This document shows positions 12,201 to 23,539 of a stretch of 64,000 bases of DNA, one piece after another. The notes under the pieces are model-generated. The model saw nothing but the letters and a program-made list of their open reading frames with translations. It was not told the origin of the DNA and ran no database searches. The first letter of the stretch is position 1, and each line of letters begins with the position of its first letter. The translations under genes and the position numbers were made by a program. The stretch comes from Schistosoma mansoni (Eukaryota; Platyhelminthes; Trematoda; Strigeidida; Schistosomatidae), in the NCBI RefSeq assembly GCF_000237925.1, contig NC_031495.1, forward strand, positions 53,018,746 to 53,082,745. Direction: 5' to 3'.

Positions 12201-13276
12201 ATTGAATCGAGAACGATGCGAAATTATCGGAAAAACAGTTTAAACAATCCTTCACACTTGAAAAGCGATCGCACTTGCAATACACGTAAGTGGCATATTA
12301 AGCCCCACGTCTTGAAGCCGTAAGTCTTTATACTCAGAGAGTGGCTCGTATCCAAGTACCTGGTGAATAATTTAACTTAAATTTACAAAATAAGAATCTA
12401 CACATCGGCCGTGGTAACGACGAGGAGGAATCTATGTCCAACATGAGCCATTTATACTCCAATTCCAATGTGCCACCGGGAACACTAATCCGATAAATAA
12501 TTCAAAAATGTGATCTAATCCAGTGTAGCCATGAAAAAATGAACTAGTTTTAGGAACTCATCCCATACTCAGTACGTGACTAACAACTTATTACGATAAA
12601 AAATATCATTCTCTGAATTCTTAGTTTAAGTTATAATCTTAGCCAAAATATTACTGGTTAATTGAACCCATGAGACAAAGACAGTGTCTGAAAGCTACCG
12701 GTACTGGAACAGTTAATCTTTTCAAGTTTAGTAATTGGAGTGCTTAATCCACACATGTTGACCGAAAATAGAAATTACGTTTAGTCCCCATTAAGCCAAG
12801 GGAAACATCGAAGAGAAACTGTTAGTTTCCCAACATCTGTTGGACATTTCTCCATTCAAAAGGGTTTCGGTGACCAATACAATTTACAGTTAGCACAAAA
12901 TTTAACATTTGATGTTTAATTGGTAGTATATCAATGTCAAGGAATTTTATGTGCAAACTTAGAACGAATAGCACGATATATATAGTTTGGTGATAAAATT
13001 TTATTTACATTTCTGTTACTACATGAAGCTGTAAACAAAAAAGCAAAACTTCTTACTGTTACTGACTTTGTTGTTTTCCAAACCAAGTATACGAGGTATA
13101 GACGGTCCACAGAGATCAATATCAAGAATACCAGCAGAGAAACCACTATTCCATAGGTTAATGGCGAGTTGGGCAGCAACCGTGGATTTCCCGACACCCC
13201 CCTTCCCAGAAGTCACAACCAAGACATGTTTGATGTTTTTTATCCCCGGATGGATTAAATCCTTATCAGAAATATC
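6117..13276 (-). CDS. NUBP2: NUBP2/Cfd1-like cytosolic Fe-S cluster assembly P-loop ATPase
   Basis: Three coding exons are visible: 13276-13067, 9315-9019 and 6297-6117 (minus strand). NUBP2 pairs with NUBP1 to form the scaffold that builds 4Fe-4S clusters for cytosolic and nuclear proteins. Exon A carries the deviant Walker [11 protein letters not shown] and [14 protein letters not shown]. Exon B carries VIWRGPRKG and [16 protein letters not shown]. Exon C carries [16 protein letters not shown], including the CxxC that binds the bridging cluster, and ends at the conserved FLG. The spliced order matches the human protein closely, and both complete introns are phase 0. About 50 C-terminal residues are missing: exon C ends at a good donor (GTATGT), so a further exon must lie downstream, possibly outside the window. 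No methionine precedes the Walker A in exon A; see the acceptor at 13277. Introns 1 and 2 contain LINE pieces. The identification is firm; the two ends are open. Confidence 0.93.
7311..8115 (-). mobile_element. RTE-like LINE copy with internal deletion
   Basis: Minus-strand frames encode reverse-transcriptase residues [32 protein letters not shown] and [10 protein letters not shown], including the FADD catalytic motif. The frame then passes directly to the C-terminal segment ([19 protein letters not shown]). About 570 bp present in related copies (compare 30241-30990) is missing between FADD and the C-terminus, a clean internal deletion. The 3' end lies at 7311, where the complement reads as a TAAG-type tail. 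The copy is inside NUBP2 intron 2, in the sense direction of the gene. Confidence 0.85.
9019..9315 (-). CDS. NUBP2: NUBP2 exon B (switch and [10 protein letters not shown] region)
   Basis: The exon is 297 nt, phase 0 at both ends, from a TTTTCAG acceptor to the CAG|GTGAAT donor. It encodes [27 protein letters not shown], the [10 protein letters not shown] motif and ends in STPQ, all collinear with vertebrate NUBP2. Confidence 0.92.
9420..9937 (+). mobile_element. 5'-truncated LINE 3' end with 15-bp target-site duplication
   Basis: Direct repeats gtaactacgagttta at 9405-9419 and 9938-9952 flank the copy. The frames inside encode [43 protein letters not shown] and a C-terminal NNNCKGL, the 3' half of an RTE-like LINE. 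It is a typical target-primed insertion, 5'-truncated and decayed. It lies in NUBP2 intron 1, antisense to the gene. Confidence 0.8.
9958..10260 (+). mobile_element. LINE 5'-region fragment
   Basis: The segment ggtcgggcttgcct-type at 9990-10020 and the following ccatcctatgcaggtcggttgg resemble the non-coding 5' region found with LINEs in these genomes. A related short piece (tggtcgggcttgcctatc) is at 62467. No reading frame is recognised with confidence. Confidence 0.4.
10640..11850 (+). mobile_element. degraded LINE copy, second family (RT palm to 3' end)
   Basis: In order on the plus strand: residues like [17 protein letters not shown] near 10720, [13 protein letters not shown] (decayed FADD box) near 10830, then [55 protein letters not shown] and a [14 protein letters not shown] C-terminus near 11540. 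The 3' end (ggtatggcaacttgagccg near 11785, then ctacgttgtgactgattg) matches the 3' end of the 42-kb copy. There are several stops and frame changes, so the copy is old and inactive. It sits in NUBP2 intron 1. Confidence 0.8.
11850..13066. other. remaining NUBP2 intron 1 sequence
   Basis: No gene or well-defined repeat recognised. It is moderately AT-rich. Confidence 0.4.
13067..13276 (-). CDS. NUBP2: NUBP2 exon A (Walker A), first visible coding exon
   Basis: The exon is 210 nt, phase 0 at both ends. It starts after TTTGCAG and encodes [20 protein letters not shown] followed by the Walker A. It ends in ENNK before a GTCAGT donor, which joins correctly to IHSCAEG in exon B. The frame has no methionine before the Walker A, so the start codon must come from an upstream exon or from the spliced leader. 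Confidence 0.9.
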
Positions 13277-13283
13277 CTGCAAA
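13277..13283 (-). promoter_or_regulatory. probable trans-splice (spliced-leader) acceptor of NUBP2
   Basis: TTTGCAG immediately precedes exon A. It lies 120 nt after the RBM7-like stop codon and about 55 nt after that gene's poly(A) signal, leaving no room for an ordinary first exon between the two genes. The schistosome spliced leader is known to end in AUG. Joined here it would give an in-frame AUG-GAU start (MDISDKD). The alternative is a cis first exon upstream of the RBM7-like gene. Confidence 0.6.
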
Positions 13284-13337
13284 TAGATTTTATATACACA
13301 AAGAAATATGCGGACAAGACACAAGTTTTTTGAACAT

Positions 13338-13343
13338 TTTATT
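13338..13343 (-). terminator. poly(A) signal AATAAA of RBM7-like gene
   Basis: AATAAA on the minus strand, 54 nt after the RBM7-like stop codon and just upstream of the NUBP2 acceptor. This close order is what a trans-spliced two-gene transcript would show. Confidence 0.6.
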
Positions 13344-13396
13344 GATAGAAATACAGAGTGGGGAATGAGTTCATATACTGTTGAAAAGCCTTGATG

Positions 13397-14074
13397 CTAT
13401 CCGTACCGATTATTATAAGAACTGTCAGGTCTGGAACTGCTGTAACGAGAGTAGGGACTACGTTCTCTACGACTAGCAGTCGGTGCGGAGCTCATGTGTC
13501 TACTGTATTCATTAGACCGTCTTCTTTCAGACAAACGGTTTTCAAGGGGGACTGGAGGACCGTGTTGCCAACCATACGGAGGAAGGTCATATGATGGTAA
13601 AGGATGTAGGTTATGTTCATATCGTGAGTAATAGTTATATCCAATTTCATGAGCCAAATGTCGGTTACCCGCAGGTGGAGTAAAACTCAGGAATGGATCA
13701 CGACGGTGACTAGTATGATTAACATAGTCCGTACTCTCATTGAAATGACTTCGGTGAATTGGTGCTGAATAAGAAGGGTCAACTCGAGGCCTGAAAAACT
13801 GGTAGGCAGAAGGTGGAACAGAACGTATCTTTAGATCCTGAAACTTAGAGTTTTGTCTTGGACGGATTCTCAGTTCCGTACCGTATAAGGTGATCCCTTC
13901 AAAAAGTGAGCAAGCATATGGGACAGACTCTTCATCCTCAAACGTTACGAAGGCGAATGTGTCTTTAACGGTAACACCTTCCAAAGGCCCAGCCTGGAGA
14001 AAAAGTTCGTACAAGATATCAGCTGTTATTCTGGGATTAATGTTCCCAACGTATATACATCGATCCACAGTCAT
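13397..14074 (-). CDS. RBM7: RBM7-like RNA-binding protein (single RRM)
   Basis: A 225-residue uninterrupted frame. The start is fixed by in-frame stops (TAA TAG) 9-15 nt upstream of the ATG. An N-terminal RRM spans about residues 4-75, with RNP2 CIYVGN and RNP1 TFAFVTF. The segments ITADILYELFLQAGPLEGV, SVPYACSLFEGI and LYGTELRI follow RBM7/RBM11 closely. The C-terminal two thirds are rich in Arg, Ser, Tyr and Pro (SRRERSPYSRYSSSRP), probably disordered. In animals RBM7 is the RNA-binding subunit of the nuclear exosome targeting (NEXT) complex. Human RBM7 is about 266 residues, so the length is normal. NUBP2 follows on the same strand after 120 nt. Assignment to RBM7 rather than another single-RRM protein rests on the RRM alone. 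Confidence 0.82.
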   Translation of the reverse strand: MTVDRCIYVGNINPRITADILYELFLQAGPLEGVTVKDTFAFVTFEDEESVPYACSLFEGITLYGTELRIRPRQNSKFQDLKIRSVPPSAYQFFRPRVDPSYSAPIHRSHFNESTDYVNHTSHRRDPFLSFTPPAGNRHLAHEIGYNYYSRYEHNLHPLPSYDLPPYGWQHGPPVPLENRLSERRRSNEYSRHMSSAPTASRRERSPYSRYSSSRPDSSYNNRYG

Positions 14075-14122
14075 AGTACCGCTCTATTAGATTTGCCCGG
14101 TTCAATTGTTTCAGCCCCAATG

Positions 14123-14129
14123 CCTGAAA
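14123..14129 (-). promoter_or_regulatory. candidate splice acceptor in the RBM7-like 5' leader
   Basis: A pyrimidine-rich run ending TTTTCAG lies 49 nt before the RBM7-like ATG, so the leader may be spliced here in cis or in trans. A spliced-leader AUG joined here would be out of frame with the main start and would create a short upstream frame. A 66-residue open frame immediately upstream (14311-14111) is unrecognised. Confidence 0.4.
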
Positions 14130-14377
14130 ACAAATGGTAGAATGAGGACGTTGTAGTGTGTCCTTCTGGTTCCTGTCCCGAGGCTGTCATAATCTGAGGC
14201 TTGTATTGTTGATAATTGTTGCATACTGTTTTCCTCAATAAATGTAAGTGCATTCTGTGGGTTTGTTCGGTCATCGACTTTTAGTAGCACGGAGTCTAAC
14301 TGCAGTTGCATTGTATGCTGACTGTCATCGAAATATACATGTTGAGATTCCTCGCATATTTTATCGACATAAATCGC

Positions 14378-14735
14378 GTTGGTGAATAACGAAATTAAAT
14401 AAATGAAATACGAGAATGAGGTTTGAATACGTATATTTCAGACGATCGTTAACCGGAACAGACAATCAGAGAAACACAGAGAAGGAAGAGCAGAGAATCA
14501 AGGGAGACATGCTAGTCAACTCAATATAATCAAGCGGTACTCAATATTTATAGTCAGAGCGAAAATAAACTACAGACACTTAATGAAAAGGATAAGCAGT
14601 CAATACACATACGATCATATAAAAATAGCCAGGATTGATAAGTCGATAGGTGACGAGGTTAAAATGTGGTTTGAGAAGAATGAATGGATTGGCCAGTCCA
14701 GAAACTAGAACAGTACATGTATGCAGCAGAGTATT
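14378..14735. repeat. interspersed repeat, copy 1
   Basis: Direct match, with many mismatches, to 33345-33700. Shared segments include ggtgaataacg at the start, a run like acgagaatga, atacgtat and tttttcata/tatttcaga, and aagaatgaat near the end. No coding content. It may be an old LTR or other non-coding end of an unknown element. Confidence 0.55.
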
Positions 14736-16259
14736 TTTGAGCGACAATCAATTGGTAATTTCATGTGTGTTCACATACACTTTTACAAGCAATAATGGTA
14801 GTTGTGCAAACCATGATAATTGATGGAGAATGAAAGTAGCAACAAAACTTGATCACAAAATAGGTCTACTTTAACTATTCCCCACAAACCCGCCTCTTTT
14901 GTTTTTCTTTTCCCCAATGCTCCTCACTCACGCTGCTCCACATGCTCCTCTAGTACACAAAGTGCCTTCTGATTAGACGCCCGTAACTACTGATGTACTG
15001 GCTCTACCAATAAAAACCTCTCAGCTAGTTTTAACTTAGCTCATATACGTCTCATCCCCAGACATTCAGGAGGTTTTGGGAAAATGTTTGGGTTTTCTTC
15101 ATAGTCATTTAAAAACTAGCAGTCTTCCTTATCCAGCAGTTCTGGTCTAGTCTGATGCTTTGTGTACTAGGGGAGCATGAAAATTAGCTTGAGTTAGAAT
15201 GGTTGAAAAAAGAAAACTAAAGAAAAATGTGAGTCAGCAACGCAGAAAACCCACACAGTTCATTTACATTTATCGAGGAAAGTAGATCGCAACAATCAGC
15301 AATAAGAAAAGCTTCGGGTTTAGATAATTTAGACAATCGAAACTAACCCCTTACTATTAAAGTCAATAAAGTTTGTGGGGATAAGCCCCAAAACCAGAGT
15401 GCCGCAGTTAGCTAAAGACGGATTTCTTGCGCAATGAATTACACAGGCTTTTCAAAGTATAAATATAAAGGCTGACAGAACAATTAATTGAATACCATGA
15501 CATCAAAGTTTAGGCTTTGTTTTACTATTTCTTCCGGGCATGAGACAAATAAGTCTTTGTTTCGTGCCACTTATATAACGAGCTACCTCTATGAAGGTAA
15601 TTGTTTGTTGCAGTCACAATCTTCGGTTGCCCCGTTAGTCCAGCCTATCTAGAATCAGCCTTGTTTTAGACTGATAATCCTGAACATAATGAGAGATTCG
15701 TGTCAGCCAACAGAATCTCACACTTAATGGGCTGCCATCGGTTGACATAAATTCATGAGGTAGCACTGTTTGACCGTAACTAAAAAGTTATAACAACAAC
15801 GTAACACTATAGATTCGTATGATCCAATATAATTGTAGCTACACATTTCAAGCCTGATATTCCTTTGTCTAGTTCCAGTCCTTTTGTCAGTATTGTTCTG
15901 TTTTTTCTGTAAGTCGCTTTGGGAAGTGTGAGCTTAAAGATGATGCCCACATCTTAGCGAAGTACTGGTAGTTTGTATGTATGGTGGTGAAATAAAATCA
16001 AATTTGTCATAGATATTTAGGTTGTGGCAACGAGTCTTCTTTAACAACTTTATAATCGAAGATACAAAACCCAGTCAGAGTGGAAGTCAGGAACAAAGGA
16101 GTTCGAGGATATTCTGTAAAGATAGTCGATATGTTGGGAATTACTTGATGTAAACTGACTTGCTTTTCTAGGGCGATGCGTTGAACGACATAGCCCAATA
16201 GTAATCTGGTGACGATACGTGACTTAGTGCATCCAACCAAGATCTAACATGTAAAGCTA
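14736..16259. other. no confident feature
   Basis: Mixed sequence of slightly higher GC than the surroundings, possibly old repeats. The minus-strand open frame at 16240-16007 (77 residues) is not recognised. Confidence 0.35.
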
Positions 16260-16706
16260 ATGAGGTTGGCATCAACGTCGAAGGCTTACAGAAATATTTG
16301 CTTTTGGGATTCATTTCCCGCCGTAAAACAGTTGAATTTCAACTCCACGTCGACAAATAATGTGACCAAGTTACAAGAGTCGTTTGCAGTAGACCTTTGT
16401 GTTCTCAAGTGCCACGTGAATCTTACTGTTAAGTTAGTCGCTGTGATTTGTGACACACCCAATCCCAAGAGTATCGGCCATGTTTTTGAACATCGTGATA
16501 CAGCCAATTGTGACATTCGGGAAGTTTTAGGCACTGGCTTTATTGAGCGGATGATCTCTCCTAATGGTGATAATGAACCAGGAATCGATGCCAAGTTTCG
16601 TAATCTGTCCCAGGCTTTTCATCAACACGATGGTAGTTCATACGAAAAGCTATCTATAGATATCCTGAAAGTATTTTCGCCGGAGCTTAGAATTTCATAT
16701 ACTTAG
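16260..16706 (+). other. unrecognised 148-residue open reading frame
   Basis: The frame is open for 148 codons, and the opposite strand is also open for about 100 codons (16594-16286). The local GC is higher than the surroundings, which lowers the stop-codon frequency. The protein (contains VIERM-like and NGDNEPGIDAKF segments) matches no family I know, and I see no signal peptide, repeats or catalytic motif. It could be part of an old repeat read in the wrong sense. I give it no function. Confidence 0.25.
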
Positions 16707-19700
16707 GTGTTGTTAGGTAGCTTAAACTTGGTTAAGTGAGAATTTATCATTACGCACTATGACCGGAAGCTTCAGTATTTGGAAACTCGATGAGCAGAAA
16801 CTTTACATACAATAGATGAGATGGGTGAAACGAACTAAAACTGGTTCTGAGTTGGACATTTATCATTGCCAAACAGTTTGAAATCTGTGATTAAATTTTC
16901 ACTTGTGCTTCTCTATGGCAAAGAGGATAGATTTATGTTGGATTTTCAACTTTCATCTGTAATACCAAAATTCAGGGGACATGTTAAACAAACTCTGTTG
17001 AAATTTCCAAAAATCAACCTTTCTTCCTTCACGTGGACGTTAGATTCTCATATTTATTGCTGTCTTTTTGGTGTATAAATACTGCGTAGTGGTTATTAAA
17101 TCACTAAAATCAACATCTTTGTGGCTGTGCAACAATGATGCTGACTTTTTAATTTTAATCAATAATTAACAGGAAGCTCTCAACGAAGTGTGGTGGTCAT
17201 ATCCCGGTACAATCAATGTAATATATTGAGCTTATTAGTCTTAAATTCACTTACTTCGGTCTGAAACTAAATATACTGTTCTTCAATACCGTCACCGTCT
17301 TTTAGACTTATACTTGCAATACTTACATAGATATTGCCTAATTGCGCTGCATCACATCACCCTTAACTTAGTACGTTATCAGTGTCTGCATGTATGGAAA
17401 CTCAACATTTTCTGTCCATTCCTTTGTGTCTAGTGTGCAGAGCAGTTAACTTTGAGATACTTATTCACTTTCGTAGTGTCACACCATTCTAGTGATTTAT
17501 TTAAGTATTTTAGTTCTTTTCTACACGCGACGATTTCCTGATATTGTAAGGGTACCACATGAATGACAACACAAGGCAGTGCCTTAATTCACATGCGAGG
17601 AAAATAGGAGAGGCTTTATGATACTACTCTGTAGAATTTTATCTATTTTGTTCGGCCAGACAACTTAGAGTTGATCGGAACTAACGATTCTTGTTGTGAT
17701 AAAAATTCATTTATCCAAAGAAATACATTTATCTTTATTTCTGAATAAAATGACTTAGAGAGTATTCTGTTATGCAGGACTTTATTTAACGTCCTATAGA
17801 AATTCACTTGAATTTTATTGTATAGTCCCACATAATAAAAAGCCCGATAATTTTTCAATATTGACTTTGACTGCATTAGTTTTATTAGCTAAACTAGGTG
17901 AAGGTTCACTCTCAATCGTCCACACCATTTATCCGCAAAATGGCTAACATTACTGTTCATCAAGACTCATCGGTTATTTGGGATGAACCAGCTCCAATTG
18001 TCAACTGGATAAACTGCGATCAAAATAACCCTTTACTTACTGGACTAGCTAGCGATTTATCCACTTCAGCTATACTTTCACAGCCCTTGGTTGTCATAGT
18101 GATTTCTCACCCTGCGTACAATAAAATGTCTGAATCTAACTTCTAGATAATGAAATCTGTCTGCATCCTGATAACCGAGGCCAGCTGCACACCTGGTTTT
18201 CCGACCCAACACTCAATGTAGACGGTCATATGAACCGTGAAGGCAGAAATTCAGATAAAGGTAGAAACCGTAAAAAATGTATGGTCCGATATTTTATATA
18301 TGATGGTCTCTCCAGAGGTTTGTAAAGTGATAGAAAATACTACATTTGCCAATGCAGGTAAGGGTGACCATCATCGGCTTATAATCCGTCGCATCTGCAT
18401 ACCATAAAATGCTCCCAGTGCAGTGGGTACATATTTGAGCCAATTGATTTTATCACTGCAACTGTTATGTGGAAGATGAATGAAGGCTTTTCGACCCAAG
18501 AAATAAAGACAGGTTTTTAATACCTATTATCAAAAGAAAACTTTGTGTCCAATTTGGTGCTCCTGTAAGATTGTTTTCTAAGCATCAAGTGAACTTGTCT
18601 TTGTCACTAGAATAGTAGACCGAATCCTAAGATTGTAGGGTTGACATTATGTGACTGTCAAATCGTTGTCTATACTGACTCATTCTAGTGACAGTCAGCG
18701 AAATGCTGTTCATGACTTCTGAAAAACACATTTGGGTTAGGAATAGAACAATATGTCCAACATAATAAAGAAGAAGCTATACTAAGTGGTTACGTCTGTG
18801 GGTCTGAGCCATGCCATACCGATTAAGTCTCTCTGCATTCACTATATCTGACATCTTAGTGCCAAATATCAAATGCACATCTCAGTTATCATACGTTCGG
18901 CCTCAAGGATCGCTTGGTTGAAAATTGGAACAACTACACATTTCGTGCTCCGAAGATAAAAGGTAAGTTCGTAGGAGACCCAGCAGAACTATTTGAGGTA
19001 CTTCGCAAAACGTTCGCGTTAGCATTTACCTGACGTAAATAGTTTGCGCATAGAATAAGCAGTTTGAACACATTAGGACAGACCCAAAATTAGTGCTCAG
19101 TAATTTAAGAGATACCAAACAACTATGAGAGCCCTTCGAAAGCGGAAATGACGGGAAATTGGTTAACTTGACTAAGTACAATTGAGCGTTTCACATAATG
19201 CTAGGTCCCTCTACCCTCAATAGGGAAGAAGGCCTGGATATTTATCGAACCTGGTTTGTTTGTACAAAGAACAGTATTTCTAACCCTATTTATTTTCGAC
19301 ACAATCCACACACGCACTCAATTTCATCCCCATTTCTCGTACCCAGGTTTTGACGTAAAAATTAATACAATTACTAGTCATTAAAAATTTGCCTTGATCA
19401 AAAGCAACCTAACACAGATATGTTCAGACCTATTATGATTTGGATTGTACTAAAACTAGTTCTCATTTTGTTCTCTGTACAATTTAAACTATTGTTCATT
19501 TTATTCCGGTTATTTATTCACCCTAGAGAAGTGGCCTACATAATATCACAAAACGCCAGAAATACAGTTCTTCACTCATGAGGATATCACAAAATATAGA
19601 TCTTTAACTTTTTACTCAAAGCTCATTTTATTCGAAGCTATTAAGTTCAACCTTGACATTGATAATAGTCTAGAGCGAAATAATAATAGTTTATTTCCAG

Positions 19701-22589
19701 TAAAAATAACGTTTGTTAGTAAAAGCTTCATACCACAGAAATTGCATGAAGCAGACGGATGTTTTAGTGTCTACCCGTTACTAATCCCGAGGTAGCTGTC
19801 GCAATGGGATTTGTTGTAGAAAGAGTTTGCATCGGAATCATGTTCTGGATAAGTGACTTAGATATTTTATTACGCTAATATATTTAACGTTTGTAGATAA
19901 GAGATTTAGAGCATTGTTTCTTTCATCTTGATTATTCGCATCAACTTGGTATGACGGTTGATGTCATATGTTACTGAGTAGTGTTGACCAAGGTTGATAC
20001 TAATATCTGCGATTTCTGAAGGAAAACCAGGCACAACAGCTCAGATATAAGATTGTTGACGACGTACAAACAAATTAATATCCCATATTATTTAACTTCT
20101 TGAACTTCGATTAGTCTTGGGAGTCCAGGATCACTAAGGTCAGCATTAGGTTTGTAGTCGCCAAAACATTCAAGATCGTGGTATACTGGAGTACGAACAT
20201 CACCGGGTGGTAAGGCCAGTAGTGTGTCGTAATTTGAGTCTTGTCTTATGACATCTGTCTATAACGAAAAGCAACAGGATCAACAGAAACAGATCAATTG
20301 GTAAAAGGTATCTGGACATTATTCACTTATTAACCTTTACTATATTTTTATATGAGTGTGTATGAATGCACACTTCGTATCTTATCCATCATATGTCTGT
20401 CATTCATTTTTGTCTGACTATAAATGTTGATTAACGCTTGCTTAAAATGAGTTGGCTTACCAGCCATCTCCAGTACGTGTCATGTATGCTTCGCTCGCTT
20501 ACACTTGCTCATGTGCTCACAGCTTTCTGGTCTGCATCATTTGCCAATAAAGAATATAGTTGCCACTTCCCTTTGCCTTCTGATATTATGCACAGTTAAG
20601 ACTTGTATTATAACGGTTATTGAGGTGAACTATTATTGAAGCACGGCACTACAAGTTATCCACGCAACACAGTGTAGGACCCTTTTCTAGGTGAATTAGC
20701 ATGCATATGCGTGCTTGTTTAGGTAAGCTCCCTCATGTAAACATTTAGTGCACCAACCATCCCTCATTTCTATCATCAAGCGTAAAATTGTTAGTTCATC
20801 TCTTTCAGTAGCATATTTCGTTAAATGCTTTGTCATAGATGGAGCTATCATCATTTATGTCAATTGCAATTTCCGCCCTTCTAATTTAGAAGTTTCTAAA
20901 TGCTAGGTTAATCTTGTCTCCACTTAACTTTTAACTGTGGTAGCTGCCATCTTGATTTTTCCGTAATTTTATCATTTCATTTTAAACTGGCGGTACTGAC
21001 CCTATTCGAAAAAGATGGAATGACACTGTCTAAACAACAGGAACACTTCTTTCTTCCTCTGATTAGCATAGCTTACTGTCCTTTACAAATTCATATATCT
21101 AGCACATTGCATGTTGGTTTGTTTCACCTGGTTGAATAACCCTGCAAGCTGCATAACCTAGCAGTGCCATTTTTTAAGTTGATTTCATACCATTCGTATT
21201 TTTGGTTTTCGTGATTATTACTATAGTCAGCCCAACTATCGGACCTTGAATCTACCGGTGCCAGATGACAATTGTCTAAAATTTCTCTAGGGCTTGAACA
21301 GAATCCAGACTACATGAGTTAGAAATCGCCATCATTGCTTTACCATGGTACATAAAATTCAGCTGACAGTTACTCTTGAATCATGGTACCTGTAGAAACA
21401 GTATTTTCTGACAGTGAGCAAAAATAAATAAAACCATAGACCACTAATAAATATATTTCACCAAAATTCAAACCCACTTAAGCGTCAAAGTCTGTAACCC
21501 CTATGACAGACGACTCAGAACCTGACAATCATAAAACGTTATCTTCTGAACCCTATGCATTCTTTATACAAACGCCGCTGTCACTACCGGATTCTCCATG
21601 TAACAACCCTGTGAGATCAATTTTGAAGGTTTTGTGTGTGGAAATCCCTCCACGCATACATTTGGAACTTGTTCTAATTGGTTTCTTTAGTTGTACATTT
21701 TGTTAGTCCTTTTGATGCCACTTGAGATGGGTATATTTTATTTTGTTATAGTTACCTCATTTCATTGTGTTTCCGTGTTTCTGCCTGAGTTGTATTTATA
21801 TTGTTTTAATTGATACTTAATCTTGGCGGCAGCCATATTGATTGTTCCCCCCTTGATTGTGCTGCCTAAGTTCACTGGGATTGTGCATTTTGATTGTGAA
21901 TTGAAGCACTTTTCCTGAATTGGAAACACTTTGTGTTATAAAGCAACAAACTATTATCTTTTGAACGGATTTTTGCTTGATCTATCCAGAAAGGATAGAA
22001 TAACACTTATCTTTTCACGCGCTCGGTAATTTTTTCTACATTCCTCATCAATTTGCCTATTTATTGTAATTTAGATCGATTATTGTGGGAAGAATTATTG
22101 GTTGAATAACTGAGTGATGGTGTATTAGTAAATAAACATCTAAAGACAGTTTTCAACACAGTGAATAATATACAGCACATGAACAATAAGCATGATGTCA
22201 TTCCATAAATGGCAGGTGAATCCGTAGATCTAGATGAGTCTGCAGATTAGAAACGTTTGGATAAGATACGGATTCCAACTGTTACCAAAAAACATAACGA
22301 CATCCCTGATCCCGTCTGTTCCTTCAGTAAAGTAGAACTGAAAAGTCAGCATGATTTACTATGGCCAAAATATGAGGCTTCAAGAATCAACGTGTCTAAT
22401 ATTTTATCTTATACACACCAAAACGACTGATATCTGTAGTAGCGGTATCCACCAGTTGCAAAACTCTTGGCGTTGCACTGATAACGTTAAAGCTCATTTT
22501 CGTCCAATTCAACGGGAGAACTTTCCACATAATGTCCAACAGTTTCATTCATCCCCATTTAGAGTGCGAAAACATAGAATTTCCGCCCT
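16707..22589. other. gene-poor stretch with old, unidentified repeats
   Basis: No host exon recognised. The open frame at 17898-18146 (82 residues, with VIWDEPAPIVNW) and nearby frames up to about 19250 might derive from a decayed retroelement, but no diagnostic motif is present. The rest is AT-rich and featureless to inspection. Confidence 0.3.
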
Positions 22590-22995
22590 CACTCCAAAAG
22601 GATAAGGACACTCTGGGACGTATTCAACGACGAGCCACGAAATCATTTCGGGGACTCAAATTCAAGTTCTATGAAGAACGCTTCTAATCACCGAACGTTT
22701 TTCTATTAGAGTACAAGCGCCTTACAACTGACCTTTTAATGACTAACAGCATATTAAACACTTTTGGGCATCCCATTAGGTACCTCATTAAGTTCAGTCC
22801 TACTACAAACTAGGGGTAACCCTCAGAAACTGTAGACATACCACAGCAGAACAGACTGTTAATACACCTTCTACTCCTCAAGAGTAGTCAGATGCTGGAA
22901 CTCTCTGTCGAATGAGCTATTCCAAGCGGCTTCTCAGGAGTCCTTTAAGAGAAAACTTAACATACCCTTAACGACTAAGGACAGCAGTATCTTGC
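22590..22995 (+). mobile_element. LINE C-terminal fragment (CR1/Jockey-like)
   Basis: Frames encode RRATKSFRGLKFKFYEERF, LEYKRLTTDLLMTNSILNT, then an LELSVE-like segment and ESFKRKLN. These correspond to the ending RRATK..GLK..SYEERL / LEYRRLRGDL / WNSLP / SFKRRLD of CR1/Jockey-type LINE ORF2 proteins. It is a third LINE type in the window. The copy has several stops and is only the 3' end; the open frame at 22351-22605 partly overlaps it. Confidence 0.7.
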
Positions 22996-23539
22996 TCTGA
23001 TTTAACAACATTTTTCTTCTTTTTCCTCTTTTATCGTTAATATACCCAGGTTTATACCTGGAGGTATAGGTGATCCAGTGCTACTTTATACAAAAGCCCG
23101 TTAAGTGAAAGCTTCTGTTCCATCCAAAATCATTTGAACCATTGGATATTGAATTGTTACGTTTCCATAACTAAGTGCTTTCCTGTGGTTTTGAAATTCC
23201 CCGAAACAGGCCGGTTGAATGTTCTTCAAATTCGAAGGATCATTTGTTCTGATACAAATGGTTGAGTAGCTTTTGTGCAGTCCTTTGAAGAACATAGAGA
23301 CGAACGTTGTAAAGTCATATGTCTTCATTCAATTTGTCATGTGCAATACACATTGTCTAAACATACATTGTGTACTTTAAGCCCCATGCTTTTGGTAACT
23401 GGGTTGTTTATTGGAGTTCTGATCAGTCCATCTGTACTTACAATATTATCGTTAATTCGATGGAGATGATTTATAATGCTATTTCAAGCCACCTGAAAAG
23501 GAATAATGTCTAGACATAAACTAGCTAGTTTATTCTCTT

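Noticed and set aside
13391-13594. 67-residue plus-strand frame
   Set aside because: It is the shadow of the RBM7-like gene on the opposite strand.
17898-18146. 82-residue frame considered as a gag-like fragment
   Set aside because: No zinc knuckle or other diagnostic motif is visible; left unassigned.
20420-20700. possible LTR with an AATAAA site
   Set aside because: No paired ends, target duplication or second copy could be found.
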